Under the pieces are notes generated by a model that saw nothing but the letters and a program-made list of their open reading frames with translations, did not search any database and was not told the DNA's origin. A program made the translations under genes and the position numbers. A stretch of 64,000 nt of DNA, from contig CAYRGN010000015.1 of assembly GCA_964423865.1 (NCBI GenBank), forward strand, positions 10,440 to 74,439. The letters are read 5' to 3'. Below, piece by piece: positions 1 to 9,062 of this stretch (its first letter is position 1; every line of letters begins with the position of its first letter). This stretch comes from Leadbetterella sp964423865. GTDB lineage: Bacteria > Bacteroidota > Bacteroidia > Cytophagales > Spirosomataceae.

Positions 1-1248
1 TCTTTCCTTGACATGGCCGAGAGCAAGGAGATTGAATACCGGATACATATTTCGGAAGACGGAGCCTACTGCTATTTTGATCACGACAAGCTGGAGCGCA
101 TTGTCTTTAACCTGCTTTCCAACGCGTTCAAGTTTACACCTGTAGGCGGAAAAGTAAGTATTACCGCCGATCTGGAGAAGGGAGAGGAATGTCATTTAAA
201 ACTGGTGGTGGAAGATACGGGAATCGGTATTCCGCCGGAGTCTCGCGCGAAAATATTTGAGCGGTATTACCAGGACGACATCCTGAAATCACTACTGAAC
301 CAGGGAAGCGGCATCGGCCTGGCCATCACCCGGGAGTACCTTGACCTGATGGGAGGGACCATCACGGTGGAAAGCCAACCGGATAATGGCAGCCGGTTTA
401 CGGTTACCCTCCCGGTATGGGGCCATGTGCAGGTTACCGGAAATAAGGCTACAACCGCCGGGCATATCCGACCCGACATCCGTAACGGGGGAACAGGCAA
501 GCGGGTGCTGGTAGTAGAAGACAACGACGATTTCCGGTTTTATATCCTGGATAACCTGAGGGAACACTATCAGGTAGAAGAAGCCAGGAATTTTACGGAA
601 GGCTGGGAAAAAGCCTTGTCGTTTCACCCGGATATCATTGTTTCCGATGTAAATATGCCGGGAAATACGGGCATTGAATTGTGCCGGAAGCTCAAAGACG
701 ACCCCCGCACCTTGCATATCCCGGTGATCCTGCTGACCGCCCTTACTGCCGACAACTACCAGTTGGAAGGTACCGAGGCCGGGGCGGCCGATTATATTGT
801 AAAACCCTTTAACGTGGAGCTTCTGCTCTCCAAGATCAAAAGCCATATCCGCCAGAAAACGTCCTTCGAAAAAACCTACAAAAAACAGCTGACTGTGGCG
901 CCTGTAGAGACAGAAATAGAGTCTCTCGATGAGAAATTCATGCGTAAAACCCTGGAAATAGTAGAAAAGAATATAAGCAATACCCTGTTTTCTGTGGAAA
1001 TGCTGGCCGAAGAGATGAATGTGAGCCGGGTAGGGCTGTACAAAAAGGTATTTACCCTCACCGGATACTCTCCGTCTGAGTTTATCCGCAACATTCGTCT
1101 CAAGCGGGCGGCCCGTCTTCTGGAAGAAACCGGCCTCACCATTGCCGAGGTAGCGTATGAGGTAGGTTTCAATAATCCTAAAGTTTTTTCCCGATATTTC
1201 AAAGATATCTTCGGAAAGCTTCCATCTGACTATAAAAAAGGCAATTAA
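1..1248 (+). CDS. Hybrid two-component system regulator (HTCS), C-terminal part
   Basis: Truncated by the window edge: the frame is open from base 1. Counting from the first Met at base 13, residues about 20-135 form a histidine kinase ATPase domain, with N box FNLLSNAFKF, G1 box DTGIGI and G2 box GSGIGLAIT. Residues about 163-280 form a receiver domain with acidic pocket VVEDNDD, phospho-acceptor Asp in IIVSDVNMP and the conserved Lys in YIVKPF. Residues about 310-411 form an AraC-type helix-turn-helix pair. Kinase, receiver and AraC domains in one chain are the HTCS design of Bacteroidota, whose missing N-terminal part is normally a periplasmic sensor that binds an oligosaccharide and switches on the adjacent utilization locus. 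It lies directly upstream of, and in the same direction as, the GH31/SusCD genes, so it probably controls them. The family call is firm; the ligand is inferred only from context. Confidence 0.93.
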   Translation, partial: SFLDMAESKEIEYRIHISEDGAYCYFDHDKLERIVFNLLSNAFKFTPVGGKVSITADLEKGEECHLKLVVEDTGIGIPPESRAKIFERYYQDDILKSLLNQGSGIGLAITREYLDLMGGTITVESQPDNGSRFTVTLPVWGHVQVTGNKATTAGHIRPDIRNGGTGKRVLVVEDNDDFRFYILDNLREHYQVEEARNFTEGWEKALSFHPDIIVSDVNMPGNTGIELCRKLKDDPRTLHIPVILLTALTADNYQLEGTEAGAADYIVKPFNVELLLSKIKSHIRQKTSFEKTYKKQLTVAPVETEIESLDEKFMRKTLEIVEKNISNTLFSVEMLAEEMNVSRVGLYKKVFTLTGYSPSEFIRNIRLKRAARLLEETGLTIAEVAYEVGFNNPKVFSRYFKDIFGKLPSDYKKGN

Positions 1249-1318
1249 TCCGCCTTTTGTTTACAAAATCACCCCCATTTATTAACATTTCCGTCCCCCG
1301 GGGCTTGCTTCTCTCCTG

Positions 1319-1326
1319 TACTTTTG
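1319..1326 (+). promoter_or_regulatory. Putative -7 box upstream of GH31 gene
   Basis: TACTTTTG fits the Bacteroidota -7 consensus TAnnTTTG and lies about 63 bases before the GH31 ATG, in the 140-base gap after the regulator gene. I see no well-spaced TTTG -33 box, as would be expected if an HTCS activator replaces the -33 contact. The site is inferred from the motif alone. Confidence 0.35.
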
Positions 1327-1388
1327 TCTAAAAGTTTCTTTGTATAATCCTAATCCGGAGGGCCCGATTTGTGGCCCGTCAAGAAGTA

Positions 1389-4229
1389 ATGAGAAAGTAT
1401 ACCCTGCTTTGTATTTTGTTTTACCTGTTTAATCCGGCCTCCGGCCAGGGCCTTTACCAGAAGACTGCGCAGGGGGTTGCCTTGTCTGTTCCCGGGGCCG
1501 ATGCCCGCCCCGGCATGGAGGTACAGGTGGATGTGGTAGGAGAGCGTACCTTCCACGTGGTAGCCAGGCCTTCCGACAGCCGGGTTAATAAAACGGAAAA
1601 CCTTGTAGTTCCGGAAAAAACCTATTCCGGTGCGTGGACGGTGTCTGAAGCGGGTACGGATCTGGTCTTGCAGGCCGAAGGAGCCAGGGCCCTGATTTCA
1701 CGGGTGAACGGTGCGGTTCGTTTTGAAGACAATGAAGGTCGGCCTCTGCTGTCGGAACGCCCCCGCCATACAGGTACATTCACCCCGGACGCCTACGGCG
1801 GCGACAGTTTCTACCGGGTACAACAGGCTTTCAATATCAGTGCGGATGAAGGACTTTACGGTCTGGGTCAGCACCAGAACGGCGTGATGAATTACAATAA
1901 CGGCCGCCAGGTTACCCTGCTGCAATACAATACCATGATCGGTATTCCTTTTCTCTACTCTACCCGTAATTACGGGTTATTGTGGAACAACTATTCCATC
2001 ACCCGCGCGGGAGATACACGCCCGCTTTTGCCCCTTTCGGCTTTCCGCCTTCATTCTCCTGAAGGGTACGAAGGCTGGATGACCGTACGCTATTATGAGA
2101 AATCTGCGCCGGAAAAGGTAGTTTTCAGTCGCCCGGAATCGGAGATCTCGTACCTCTACCTGAGCGACCAGGACCGCCTGCCCAAAGAAGTAGACCTGGC
2201 CCACAGCCGGGCGGTGTACGAAGGAAAGATCGAGTCGCCCTACGAAGGGCTGCACCGCCTGCATTTTAATTATTCCGGCTACCTGAAAGTGTGGGTAGAC
2301 GGGGTGCTGAAAGAAGACCGCTGGAGGGAGTCGTGGAACGCAGGTTCTTTCGAGATTGACCTGGAAATGAAAAGGGGGCAAAAATATGACCTGAAAATGG
2401 AATGGCTGCCTGACGGAAGCCAGGCGTACCTGGGACTAAAATGGCAAAGCCCCGTTCCTGCCGACTTAAAAAATACATTCTCTTTTGACTCAGAGGCCGG
2501 AGACGGGGTGGATTACTACTTCATAGCTGGGGCCAACGGCGACGAGGTGATCAGGGGTTACCGCACGCTTACCGGGAAAGCCCAGGTGTTGCCCCGCTGG
2601 TCATTCGGCTACTGGCAGAGCCGCGAGCGGTACAAGACCCAGCAGGAGCTGGAAGACGTAGCCTCGGAGTTCAGGAAGCGGCAGATACCCATTGATAACC
2701 TGGTGCAGGACTGGTCGTACTGGGCCGAACACGACTGGGGCAGCCACGATTTCGACAAGGCCCGTTTCCCGGATCCGAAAGGAATGGTAGACCGTCTGCA
2801 CGCGAATAATTTCCGCCTGATGATCTCGGTATGGCCCAAAATCAATGAAGAATCTTCTGTATACCAGAAGTTCAAAGAAAACGGCTGGCTGTATATGCGG
2901 AACATCTACGATGGCCGCAAAGACTGGATAGGCAAGGGGTATACCTCTACTTTCTACGATCCTTTTAACGCCGGCGCGCGCAAAGGTTTCTGGGAGCAGA
3001 TGGACGAAAAGCTATACCAACTGGGCATAGATGCCTGGTGGATGGATGCCAGTGAGCCGGATATCCACTCCAATACCAACCTGGAAGAACGCAAAGCCGT
3101 GATGCAGCCCGCCATCGGGTCATCTGTACGGTATTACAACGCCTTCCCGCTTGAAAATGCCCGGGGTATTTACGAGGGACAACGCGCTACCGATCCGGAT
3201 AACCGTGTGTTTATTCTCACGCGCTCGTTTTTTGCCGGACAACAGCGGTATTCTGCGGTGGCCTGGAGCGGCGATATCTCCAGCCGCTGGCACGACATGA
3301 AAGACCAGATCTCGGGCGGGGTGAACTTCTCCATGAGCGGTACGCCCTACTGGACCATGGACGCGGGCGGCTTCCTGGTAGAAAAACGCTTTCACCGGCC
3401 TGACTCCGCCAACCTTGAAGAATGGAGGGAAATGAACACCCGCTGGTACCAATACGGCGCGTTTTTGCCCCTGTTCAGGGCGCACGGGCAGTTTCCGTAT
3501 CGCGAGCCGTTTAACATCGCGCCGGAGGGCCATCGTGCCTACCAAAGCATGCTCTACTATATCCGTTTGCGCTACAAACTCTTGCCCTATATCTATTCCC
3601 TGGCCGGGAAAGTGTACCACGAAGACGGCACCATGGTGAGGGCGCTGGCCATGGATTTCCCGGGAGATCAGAAAGTATTCGGTATCAACGACCAGTTTTT
3701 GCTGGGCTCTGCCCTGTTGGTGAACCCGGTTACGGAGAAGGGGCTTACCCGTCGTCCACTTTACCTTCCTTCCGGTACTACATGGTATGATTTCTATACC
3801 GGGAAAGCGGAAACGGGAGGTCGGGAAATTAACGCGGAGGCTCCCTACGAACGTATTCCGCTTTATGTGAAAGCGGGAAGCATTCTCCCCCTCGGTCCTG
3901 AGGTACAGTATACGGGGGAAAAGAAGCCCGAAACCATCACCCTATGGGTGTATGCCGGGGCGGATGGCGCTTTCCGGCTGTACGAAGACGAAGGCACCAA
4001 CAACCATTACGAAAAAGGACAGTTCATGACCCTGGATATCCGGTACGATGATCGGGCGAAAGAGCTGACTTTCGGTCAACAGGAAGGGAATTTCCCGGGA
4101 ATGTTAACGCGCCGGTCTTTTCAGGTAGTACTGGTTTCACCTGAAAACGCATCGGGATATGACGCAGTAAAAACCAGATTCAAAACGATTAAATACCAGG
4201 GAAGTGAAATGAAGATCAAACTCAAGTAA
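1389..4229 (+). CDS. GH31 glycoside hydrolase with PA14 insert, probable alpha-xylosidase
   Basis: About 946 residues. The ATG at 1389 begins a clear signal peptide (MRKYTLLCILFYLFNPASGQ); an upstream GTG at 1371 adds only six residues and is less likely. An N-terminal beta-domain is followed by a PA14-like insert at residues about 250-370 and a GH31 (alpha/beta)8 barrel. The catalytic nucleophile is Asp553 in WWMDASEPD and the general acid/base is Asp629 in WSGDISSRW, both placed by family motif. GH31 enzymes carrying PA14 include the alpha-xylosidases of xyloglucan loci, where PA14 extends the subsite for long xylogluco-oligosaccharides. The neighbouring BACON-GH5, SusC and SusD fit that job. 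It probably acts in the periplasm, removing terminal alpha-xylose. Alpha-glucosidase activity cannot be excluded from sequence. Confidence 0.88.
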   Translation: MRKYTLLCILFYLFNPASGQGLYQKTAQGVALSVPGADARPGMEVQVDVVGERTFHVVARPSDSRVNKTENLVVPEKTYSGAWTVSEAGTDLVLQAEGARALISRVNGAVRFEDNEGRPLLSERPRHTGTFTPDAYGGDSFYRVQQAFNISADEGLYGLGQHQNGVMNYNNGRQVTLLQYNTMIGIPFLYSTRNYGLLWNNYSITRAGDTRPLLPLSAFRLHSPEGYEGWMTVRYYEKSAPEKVVFSRPESEISYLYLSDQDRLPKEVDLAHSRAVYEGKIESPYEGLHRLHFNYSGYLKVWVDGVLKEDRWRESWNAGSFEIDLEMKRGQKYDLKMEWLPDGSQAYLGLKWQSPVPADLKNTFSFDSEAGDGVDYYFIAGANGDEVIRGYRTLTGKAQVLPRWSFGYWQSRERYKTQQELEDVASEFRKRQIPIDNLVQDWSYWAEHDWGSHDFDKARFPDPKGMVDRLHANNFRLMISVWPKINEESSVYQKFKENGWLYMRNIYDGRKDWIGKGYTSTFYDPFNAGARKGFWEQMDEKLYQLGIDAWWMDASEPDIHSNTNLEERKAVMQPAIGSSVRYYNAFPLENARGIYEGQRATDPDNRVFILTRSFFAGQQRYSAVAWSGDISSRWHDMKDQISGGVNFSMSGTPYWTMDAGGFLVEKRFHRPDSANLEEWREMNTRWYQYGAFLPLFRAHGQFPYREPFNIAPEGHRAYQSMLYYIRLRYKLLPYIYSLAGKVYHEDGTMVRALAMDFPGDQKVFGINDQFLLGSALLVNPVTEKGLTRRPLYLPSGTTWYDFYTGKAETGGREINAEAPYERIPLYVKAGSILPLGPEVQYTGEKKPETITLWVYAGADGAFRLYEDEGTNNHYEKGQFMTLDIRYDDRAKELTFGQQEGNFPGMLTRRSFQVVLVSPENASGYDAVKTRFKTIKYQGSEMKIKLK

Positions 4230-4273
4230 AGCGAACATAACCATTGTTAAAACCTTAAACTTTCAAATGTAAA

Positions 4274-7200
4274 ATGAGTATAATTCAACCTTTAAAAACG
4301 ATTTGCCTCTCTCTCCTGCTGACGGTGATTTCACAGGCGGTATGGGCGCAGTCGGTGAGCGGAACGGTGCTGTTTGACGATGACGGAGAGCCGGTGGCAG
4401 GGGCTACCGTCAGGGTCAGGGGAACACAGGCAGCCGCCCTGACCGATACCGAAGGCAAGTTCAGTGTGAAAGCGGCCACCGGCGACGTACTGGAAGTCAC
4501 TTTTGTAGGATTGAGGCCGGCGGAACACACGGTAAACGCCACCGCCGGTATTGTGATCCGTATGCTTTCAGAACAATCTGTACTGGATGAAGTGGTGGTA
4601 GTAGGCTACGGTGTGCAGAAGAAAAAACTGGTGACCGGGGCCAACCTGAATGTGTCGGGTGATCTGGTGCAGAAGCAAAACCAGGTGAACCCCCTCCAGG
4701 CTTTGCAGGGGCAGGCCGCAGGGGTAACCATTCTCTCTACTTCGGGTCAACCGGGCGCGGGCATGAAAGTGAATATCCGGGGGCTCGGTACCATCGGTAA
4801 TTCTGATCCCCTGTATGTGATTGACGGGATTCCCGGCGGAGATATCAGCGTGCTGAATCCGGCCGATATCCAGTCTATTGATGTGCTGAAAGACGCAGCA
4901 TCGGCGGCCATTTACGGTGCCCAGGCCGCTAACGGTGTGGTATTGGTCACTACCCGCTCAGGCGGGAAGGGCAAAGGCCAGGTGTCGTTTGATTCCTATG
5001 TGGGAGTACAAAATCCTATACGGTTGGCCCAGATGCTGAATGCCCGGGAATACAAAACCATCATGAATGAGCAGGCCCTCAACTCCGGTGCCGCCCTGAT
5101 TAATTTTGACGGGATGGACGGCCTGGCCGATACCGACTGGCTGGGACAAATGTTTGTAAGAAATGCGGCCACCCAAAATCATTCCCTGAATATTTCCGGG
5201 GGAAGTGACGTGTCTTCCTACGCCATTTCCTTTAACCGGATAGACCAGGAAGGGGTAGTGGGCGGAAAGGATGTGTCGAACTATCAGCGCTACGGGTTCC
5301 GGGTGAATACCGAGCATAAACTCTATAGAAACGTGCTGAAAGTAGGGCAACACCTGAACTTTAACTATATCCGGAACAACGGCATCAGCGTAGGAAACCA
5401 GTATAACAATACCCTGAGAGGGGCATTCATTACCTCCCCGCTTTCGCCGGTATACAGCAGTAATAATACGTACGACAGCCCTTACAACGATACCAGCAAT
5501 TCACCCTGGTATAACGGCGACGGTAACCCGTACGGGCAGATGATGACCAATACCAATAATGTGAACGACAGCCAGCGCCTGCTGGCCGATCTTTACGGAG
5601 AGCTGGAACCTATCAAAAACCTGAGGATTAAATCGGTGTTCGGTATCAACTATTACGCAGGAGAATACCGCAGCTTTCAGCCCCTTTATCGTTTTTCAGT
5701 ATACAGTTTTAACGAGAACCGCACCACCACCGGCCAGAGCATGAGCAAAGGCCATACCCTGACCTGGACCAATACGGCCTCCTACGATTTCAGGATAGGA
5801 ACGTCACATAATTTTGACGCCATGATCGGGATGGAATCCCAGCGTTACCAGGGTACCTACCTGTCGGCTTCAAACTGGAACCTGCTTTCCCAGTTTAATG
5901 ATTTCTCCCACGCCTACCTGGATAATACCACGGGCATCGCCCACCTGGATGACGACGGCAACGTGGTGGAAACCCGGGGTGTGGGCGGAGGGCCGGAAAA
6001 CCTCTACCGCAGGGCATCCTATTTCGGACGGGTAGGGTATAACTACCTGGAGAAATACATGTTCAATGCCACCCTCAGGGCAGACGGATCGTCGAAATTT
6101 GCCCGGGGCAACCGCTGGGGGTATTTCCCCTCCTTCTCTGCCGGATGGGTGCTGACCAACGAAGATTTCCTGGCCAATAACGCAGTGAACGGACTTGACT
6201 TCCTGAAACTCAGACTAAGCTGGGGGCAGGTGGGGAACCAGAATATTGACGACTTTCAGTACGCGTCGCCCATCAATACCTCTACGGGATACAGCAGCAG
6301 CAATCCCGCGGCCTTTTACGTTTTCGGAACCTCGAAAACCAATGTGCCGGGCGCATACCCCAGCCGTCTGTCGAACCCGGATGTACGGTGGGAAACTTCC
6401 GAACAAATCAACTTGGGCGTAGACGCCCACTTCCTGAACAGTCGCCTGGAAGTGTACGCGGATTACTACGTAAAAACCACCAAAGACTGGCTGGTGCAGG
6501 CGCCTATACTCGCTACTGCCGGCGCCGGAGCTCCTTATATTAACGGGGGAGATGTGAAAAACACGGGGGTGGAACTCTCTCTTCTCTGGAAAGATAAACT
6601 GGGAGATTTCTCCTACCGGATTGGCGCAAACGGCGCTTACAATAAAAATGTGGTGGGCAATATTCCTACGGAAGACGGTATCATTCACGGACCTACCGGA
6701 CAGCTGTTCGATAATTCGGACGAGTTTTACCGCGCGCAGAACGGAATGCCTATCGGTTATTTCTGGGGTTATAAAACCGACGGAATCTTCCAGAATGCTG
6801 CGGAAATAGAAGCCTGGAAAAGTGCCGGAAAGGGAATTTTGCAACCCGAGGTGAAACCGGGTGACGTACGTTATGTGGATGTAAACGGCGACGGCAAAAT
6901 TGACGCTTCCGACAAAGTAAACCTGGGCGTGGGCATGCCGAAATTCGTTTTCGGCTTCAATGCCGGATTCGACTATAAGAACTTCGACTTCTCTGTGGTG
7001 GCTAATGGCGTAGCGGGTAACCAGATCGTGCAGTCGTACCGGAACCACGCCAACAAACAGGCCAACTATACCACGGCCATTTTGCAGCGATGGACCGGTG
7101 AAGGCACATCCAACAGGATTCCCCGCGTCACGGAAACCAACGTGAACTGGCAGTTTTCGGATCTGTATCTGCAAAAAGGAGATTTCCTGAGAATCAGCAA

Positions 7201-7417
7201 TATTACCCTGGGTTATGACCTGGCCAAGCTGATCAAATGGAATGCTCTGAGCCAGCTCAGGCTGTACGGACAGGCACAAAATGTGTTCACCTTTACCAAA
7301 TACGACGGTATGGATCCGGAGATCGGGTACGGAACCAGCGGATGGGTATCGGGCATTGACCTCGGCTATTACCCTCGTCCGAAAATTTACCTTGTAGGAC
7401 TTAACGTTAAATTCTAA
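4274..7417 (+). CDS. SusC-like TonB-dependent outer membrane transporter
   Basis: 1047 residues, normal for SusC. A signal peptide ending near AVWAQ is followed by a carboxypeptidase-regulatory-like beta-sandwich (SVSGTVLFDDDGEP, residues about 27-100), the SusC junction VVVVGYGVQKKK, a plug domain (ANLNVSGDLV to VLVTTRSGG) and a 22-strand barrel ending in Phe (LVGLNVKF), as usual for BamA substrates. It imports large oligosaccharides across the outer membrane with SusD acting as a lid, driven by TonB/ExbBD encoded elsewhere. It starts 44 bases after the GH31 gene, and its stop shares one base with the SusD start, so the three genes are probably cotranscribed. Confidence 0.96.
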   Translation: MSIIQPLKTICLSLLLTVISQAVWAQSVSGTVLFDDDGEPVAGATVRVRGTQAAALTDTEGKFSVKAATGDVLEVTFVGLRPAEHTVNATAGIVIRMLSEQSVLDEVVVVGYGVQKKKLVTGANLNVSGDLVQKQNQVNPLQALQGQAAGVTILSTSGQPGAGMKVNIRGLGTIGNSDPLYVIDGIPGGDISVLNPADIQSIDVLKDAASAAIYGAQAANGVVLVTTRSGGKGKGQVSFDSYVGVQNPIRLAQMLNAREYKTIMNEQALNSGAALINFDGMDGLADTDWLGQMFVRNAATQNHSLNISGGSDVSSYAISFNRIDQEGVVGGKDVSNYQRYGFRVNTEHKLYRNVLKVGQHLNFNYIRNNGISVGNQYNNTLRGAFITSPLSPVYSSNNTYDSPYNDTSNSPWYNGDGNPYGQMMTNTNNVNDSQRLLADLYGELEPIKNLRIKSVFGINYYAGEYRSFQPLYRFSVYSFNENRTTTGQSMSKGHTLTWTNTASYDFRIGTSHNFDAMIGMESQRYQGTYLSASNWNLLSQFNDFSHAYLDNTTGIAHLDDDGNVVETRGVGGGPENLYRRASYFGRVGYNYLEKYMFNATLRADGSSKFARGNRWGYFPSFSAGWVLTNEDFLANNAVNGLDFLKLRLSWGQVGNQNIDDFQYASPINTSTGYSSSNPAAFYVFGTSKTNVPGAYPSRLSNPDVRWETSEQINLGVDAHFLNSRLEVYADYYVKTTKDWLVQAPILATAGAGAPYINGGDVKNTGVELSLLWKDKLGDFSYRIGANGAYNKNVVGNIPTEDGIIHGPTGQLFDNSDEFYRAQNGMPIGYFWGYKTDGIFQNAAEIEAWKSAGKGILQPEVKPGDVRYVDVNGDGKIDASDKVNLGVGMPKFVFGFNAGFDYKNFDFSVVANGVAGNQIVQSYRNHANKQANYTTAILQRWTGEGTSNRIPRVTETNVNWQFSDLYLQKGDFLRISNITLGYDLAKLIKWNALSQLRLYGQAQNVFTFTKYDGMDPEIGYGTSGWVSGIDLGYYPRPKIYLVGLNVKF

Positions 7418-9042
7418 TGAAGATGAAGAAGATAAAATCATACCTGCTTACCCTGGGCATTTTTATCGGTCTGGTGTCCTGTTCGGAAAATTTCCTGGAT
7501 GTGGATCCGATGACCAGTGTTCTGGATAATAACTTTTATAAAACCGTAGCCGATGCCGAAATGGCCCTGATCGGGTGTTACGACGGTTTTCAGCGCACTA
7601 CCTCTAACGGGAACATGTCGTTTTATGTTACCTCAGAAGTGCTTTCAGACAATACCTTTGGCGCCACGGGAAATACCGATGGCCGGGCGTACCAGGCCCT
7701 GGATCGCTTTGATATTGCGCAGAGCCCTTCCGATAACAATATCTTTAACGGTACCTGGTCTGACTATTATGCGGGAATTTTCCGTTGCAATACCCTGATC
7801 AACAAGCTCGACGGAATTGATTTCGGCAGTGACGCGGCTACCCGTAACCGGATTGAGGGAGAAGCCCGCTTCCTGAGGGCCATCCAGTACTTTGACCTGG
7901 TACGGCTTTTTGAGAAAATTCCTTTGCTGACCGAACCTACTACCGATAATGTTCCCCAGGCCGAACCTACGCAAGTATATCAGCTGATTGTAGAAGACCT
8001 GAAGTTTGCCGCGGCCAATATCGCGCCTACCGCGTATCCGAAAGCCAACGTGGCCACTAATGACGGACGTGTAACGCCCTTTGCCGCCAAGGCTTTGCTG
8101 GCCAGGGCCTACCTGTTTTATACGGGTTATTATGGCAAAGACGATCTGGGTATAAGCAAAGCCGAGGTGTTGCAGGGATTGGAAGATGTGGTTTCCAGCG
8201 GAGAATACGGATTGGTGGAAGAGTACAAGTCGCTCTGGCCCGCAGCCAGCTACGTGGCTAACGCCGCCGATAACACCCTGGATAAGTCAGCGTATGCCGG
8301 CATGGGGAACAAGGAAACGGTGTTTGCCCAGAAGTTCAACAACACCCAGAACTACAACGGTATGCTGGACGGCAACCGGTGGCTGGTGATGATGGGCATG
8401 CGAAATACCAACTACGCCCCTTACGGAAAAGGGTGGGGCGCGTGTACGGTAAACCCCCGCCTGGTAAATTCATTTGATGCGAACGATAGCCGCAGGGTTG
8501 CCTCGGTGATTGACCTGGAGAAAGAGGGTGTCGCCGCCGGTTTTGACATCAAAGACCAGCGGGAATACACGGGGTATACCAATAAAAAATATACGCCGAT
8601 CTCTTTGCCTGACGGCACTTCGGATACGGGCGGAAGTAACGACTTCCAGATCTCCCAGGACCAGGATTTTGTGGTGATCCGTTACGCCGATGTACTGCTG
8701 ATGGCGGCGGAGCTGGGCTCTTCCAATGCCCAGGCCTACTTTGACGCGGTACGTACCCGCGCGGGACTCAGTCCGAAAGCCCTTACTCCGGAAAATCTCC
8801 TGGAAGAGCGGAAATTTGAGTTTGCTTTTGAGGGCCTGCGTTACTGGGATCTTCTTCGTCACGGCGTCAGCGCAGCCGCGTCTACCATTGCCCAGACCCA
8901 GAATGTGCTGAGTGGAAACGCGGCCGACCAGGTGGTGATCAGGGCGGAAAACATTACGAAGACCCGCGGCTTTATGCAGATCCCCAATACGCAGATTACG
9001 CTGTCGAAAGGGGTATTGGTACAAAATCCGGGATGGAATTAA
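7417..9042 (+). CDS. SusD-like starch/glycan-binding outer membrane lipoprotein
   Basis: 541 residues. A lipoprotein signal (GIFIGLVSC-SENFLDVDP) places Cys22 as the lipidated residue, followed by the typical SusD N-terminus (FLDVDP, then a TPR-like helical region with GEARFLRAIQYFDLVRLF). The C-terminal RagB/SusD motif LLEERKFEFAFEGLRYWDL is clear. It caps the SusC barrel on the cell surface and delivers glycan to it. The ATG overlaps the last base of the SusC TAA; a second ATG two codons later is also possible and would not change the lipobox. Its pairing with SusC is certain; the ligand is inferred from the locus. Confidence 0.96.
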   Translation: MKMKKIKSYLLTLGIFIGLVSCSENFLDVDPMTSVLDNNFYKTVADAEMALIGCYDGFQRTTSNGNMSFYVTSEVLSDNTFGATGNTDGRAYQALDRFDIAQSPSDNNIFNGTWSDYYAGIFRCNTLINKLDGIDFGSDAATRNRIEGEARFLRAIQYFDLVRLFEKIPLLTEPTTDNVPQAEPTQVYQLIVEDLKFAAANIAPTAYPKANVATNDGRVTPFAAKALLARAYLFYTGYYGKDDLGISKAEVLQGLEDVVSSGEYGLVEEYKSLWPAASYVANAADNTLDKSAYAGMGNKETVFAQKFNNTQNYNGMLDGNRWLVMMGMRNTNYAPYGKGWGACTVNPRLVNSFDANDSRRVASVIDLEKEGVAAGFDIKDQREYTGYTNKKYTPISLPDGTSDTGGSNDFQISQDQDFVVIRYADVLLMAAELGSSNAQAYFDAVRTRAGLSPKALTPENLLEERKFEFAFEGLRYWDLLRHGVSAAASTIAQTQNVLSGNAADQVVIRAENITKTRGFMQIPNTQITLSKGVLVQNPGWN

Positions 9043-9062
9043 AACCTTAAAACTAGAGTAGA

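Noticed and set aside
1371..1388. GTG at 1371 as the start of the GH31 gene
   Set aside because: It puts charged residues ahead of an otherwise normal signal peptide beginning at the ATG at 1389.
6215..7441. Long antisense reading frame of 408 codons opposite susC
   Set aside because: It mirrors the susC codons, has no recognisable motif and no start context. Other long antisense frames (11684-12742, 55220-56263, 36470-35715) were left out for the same reason.
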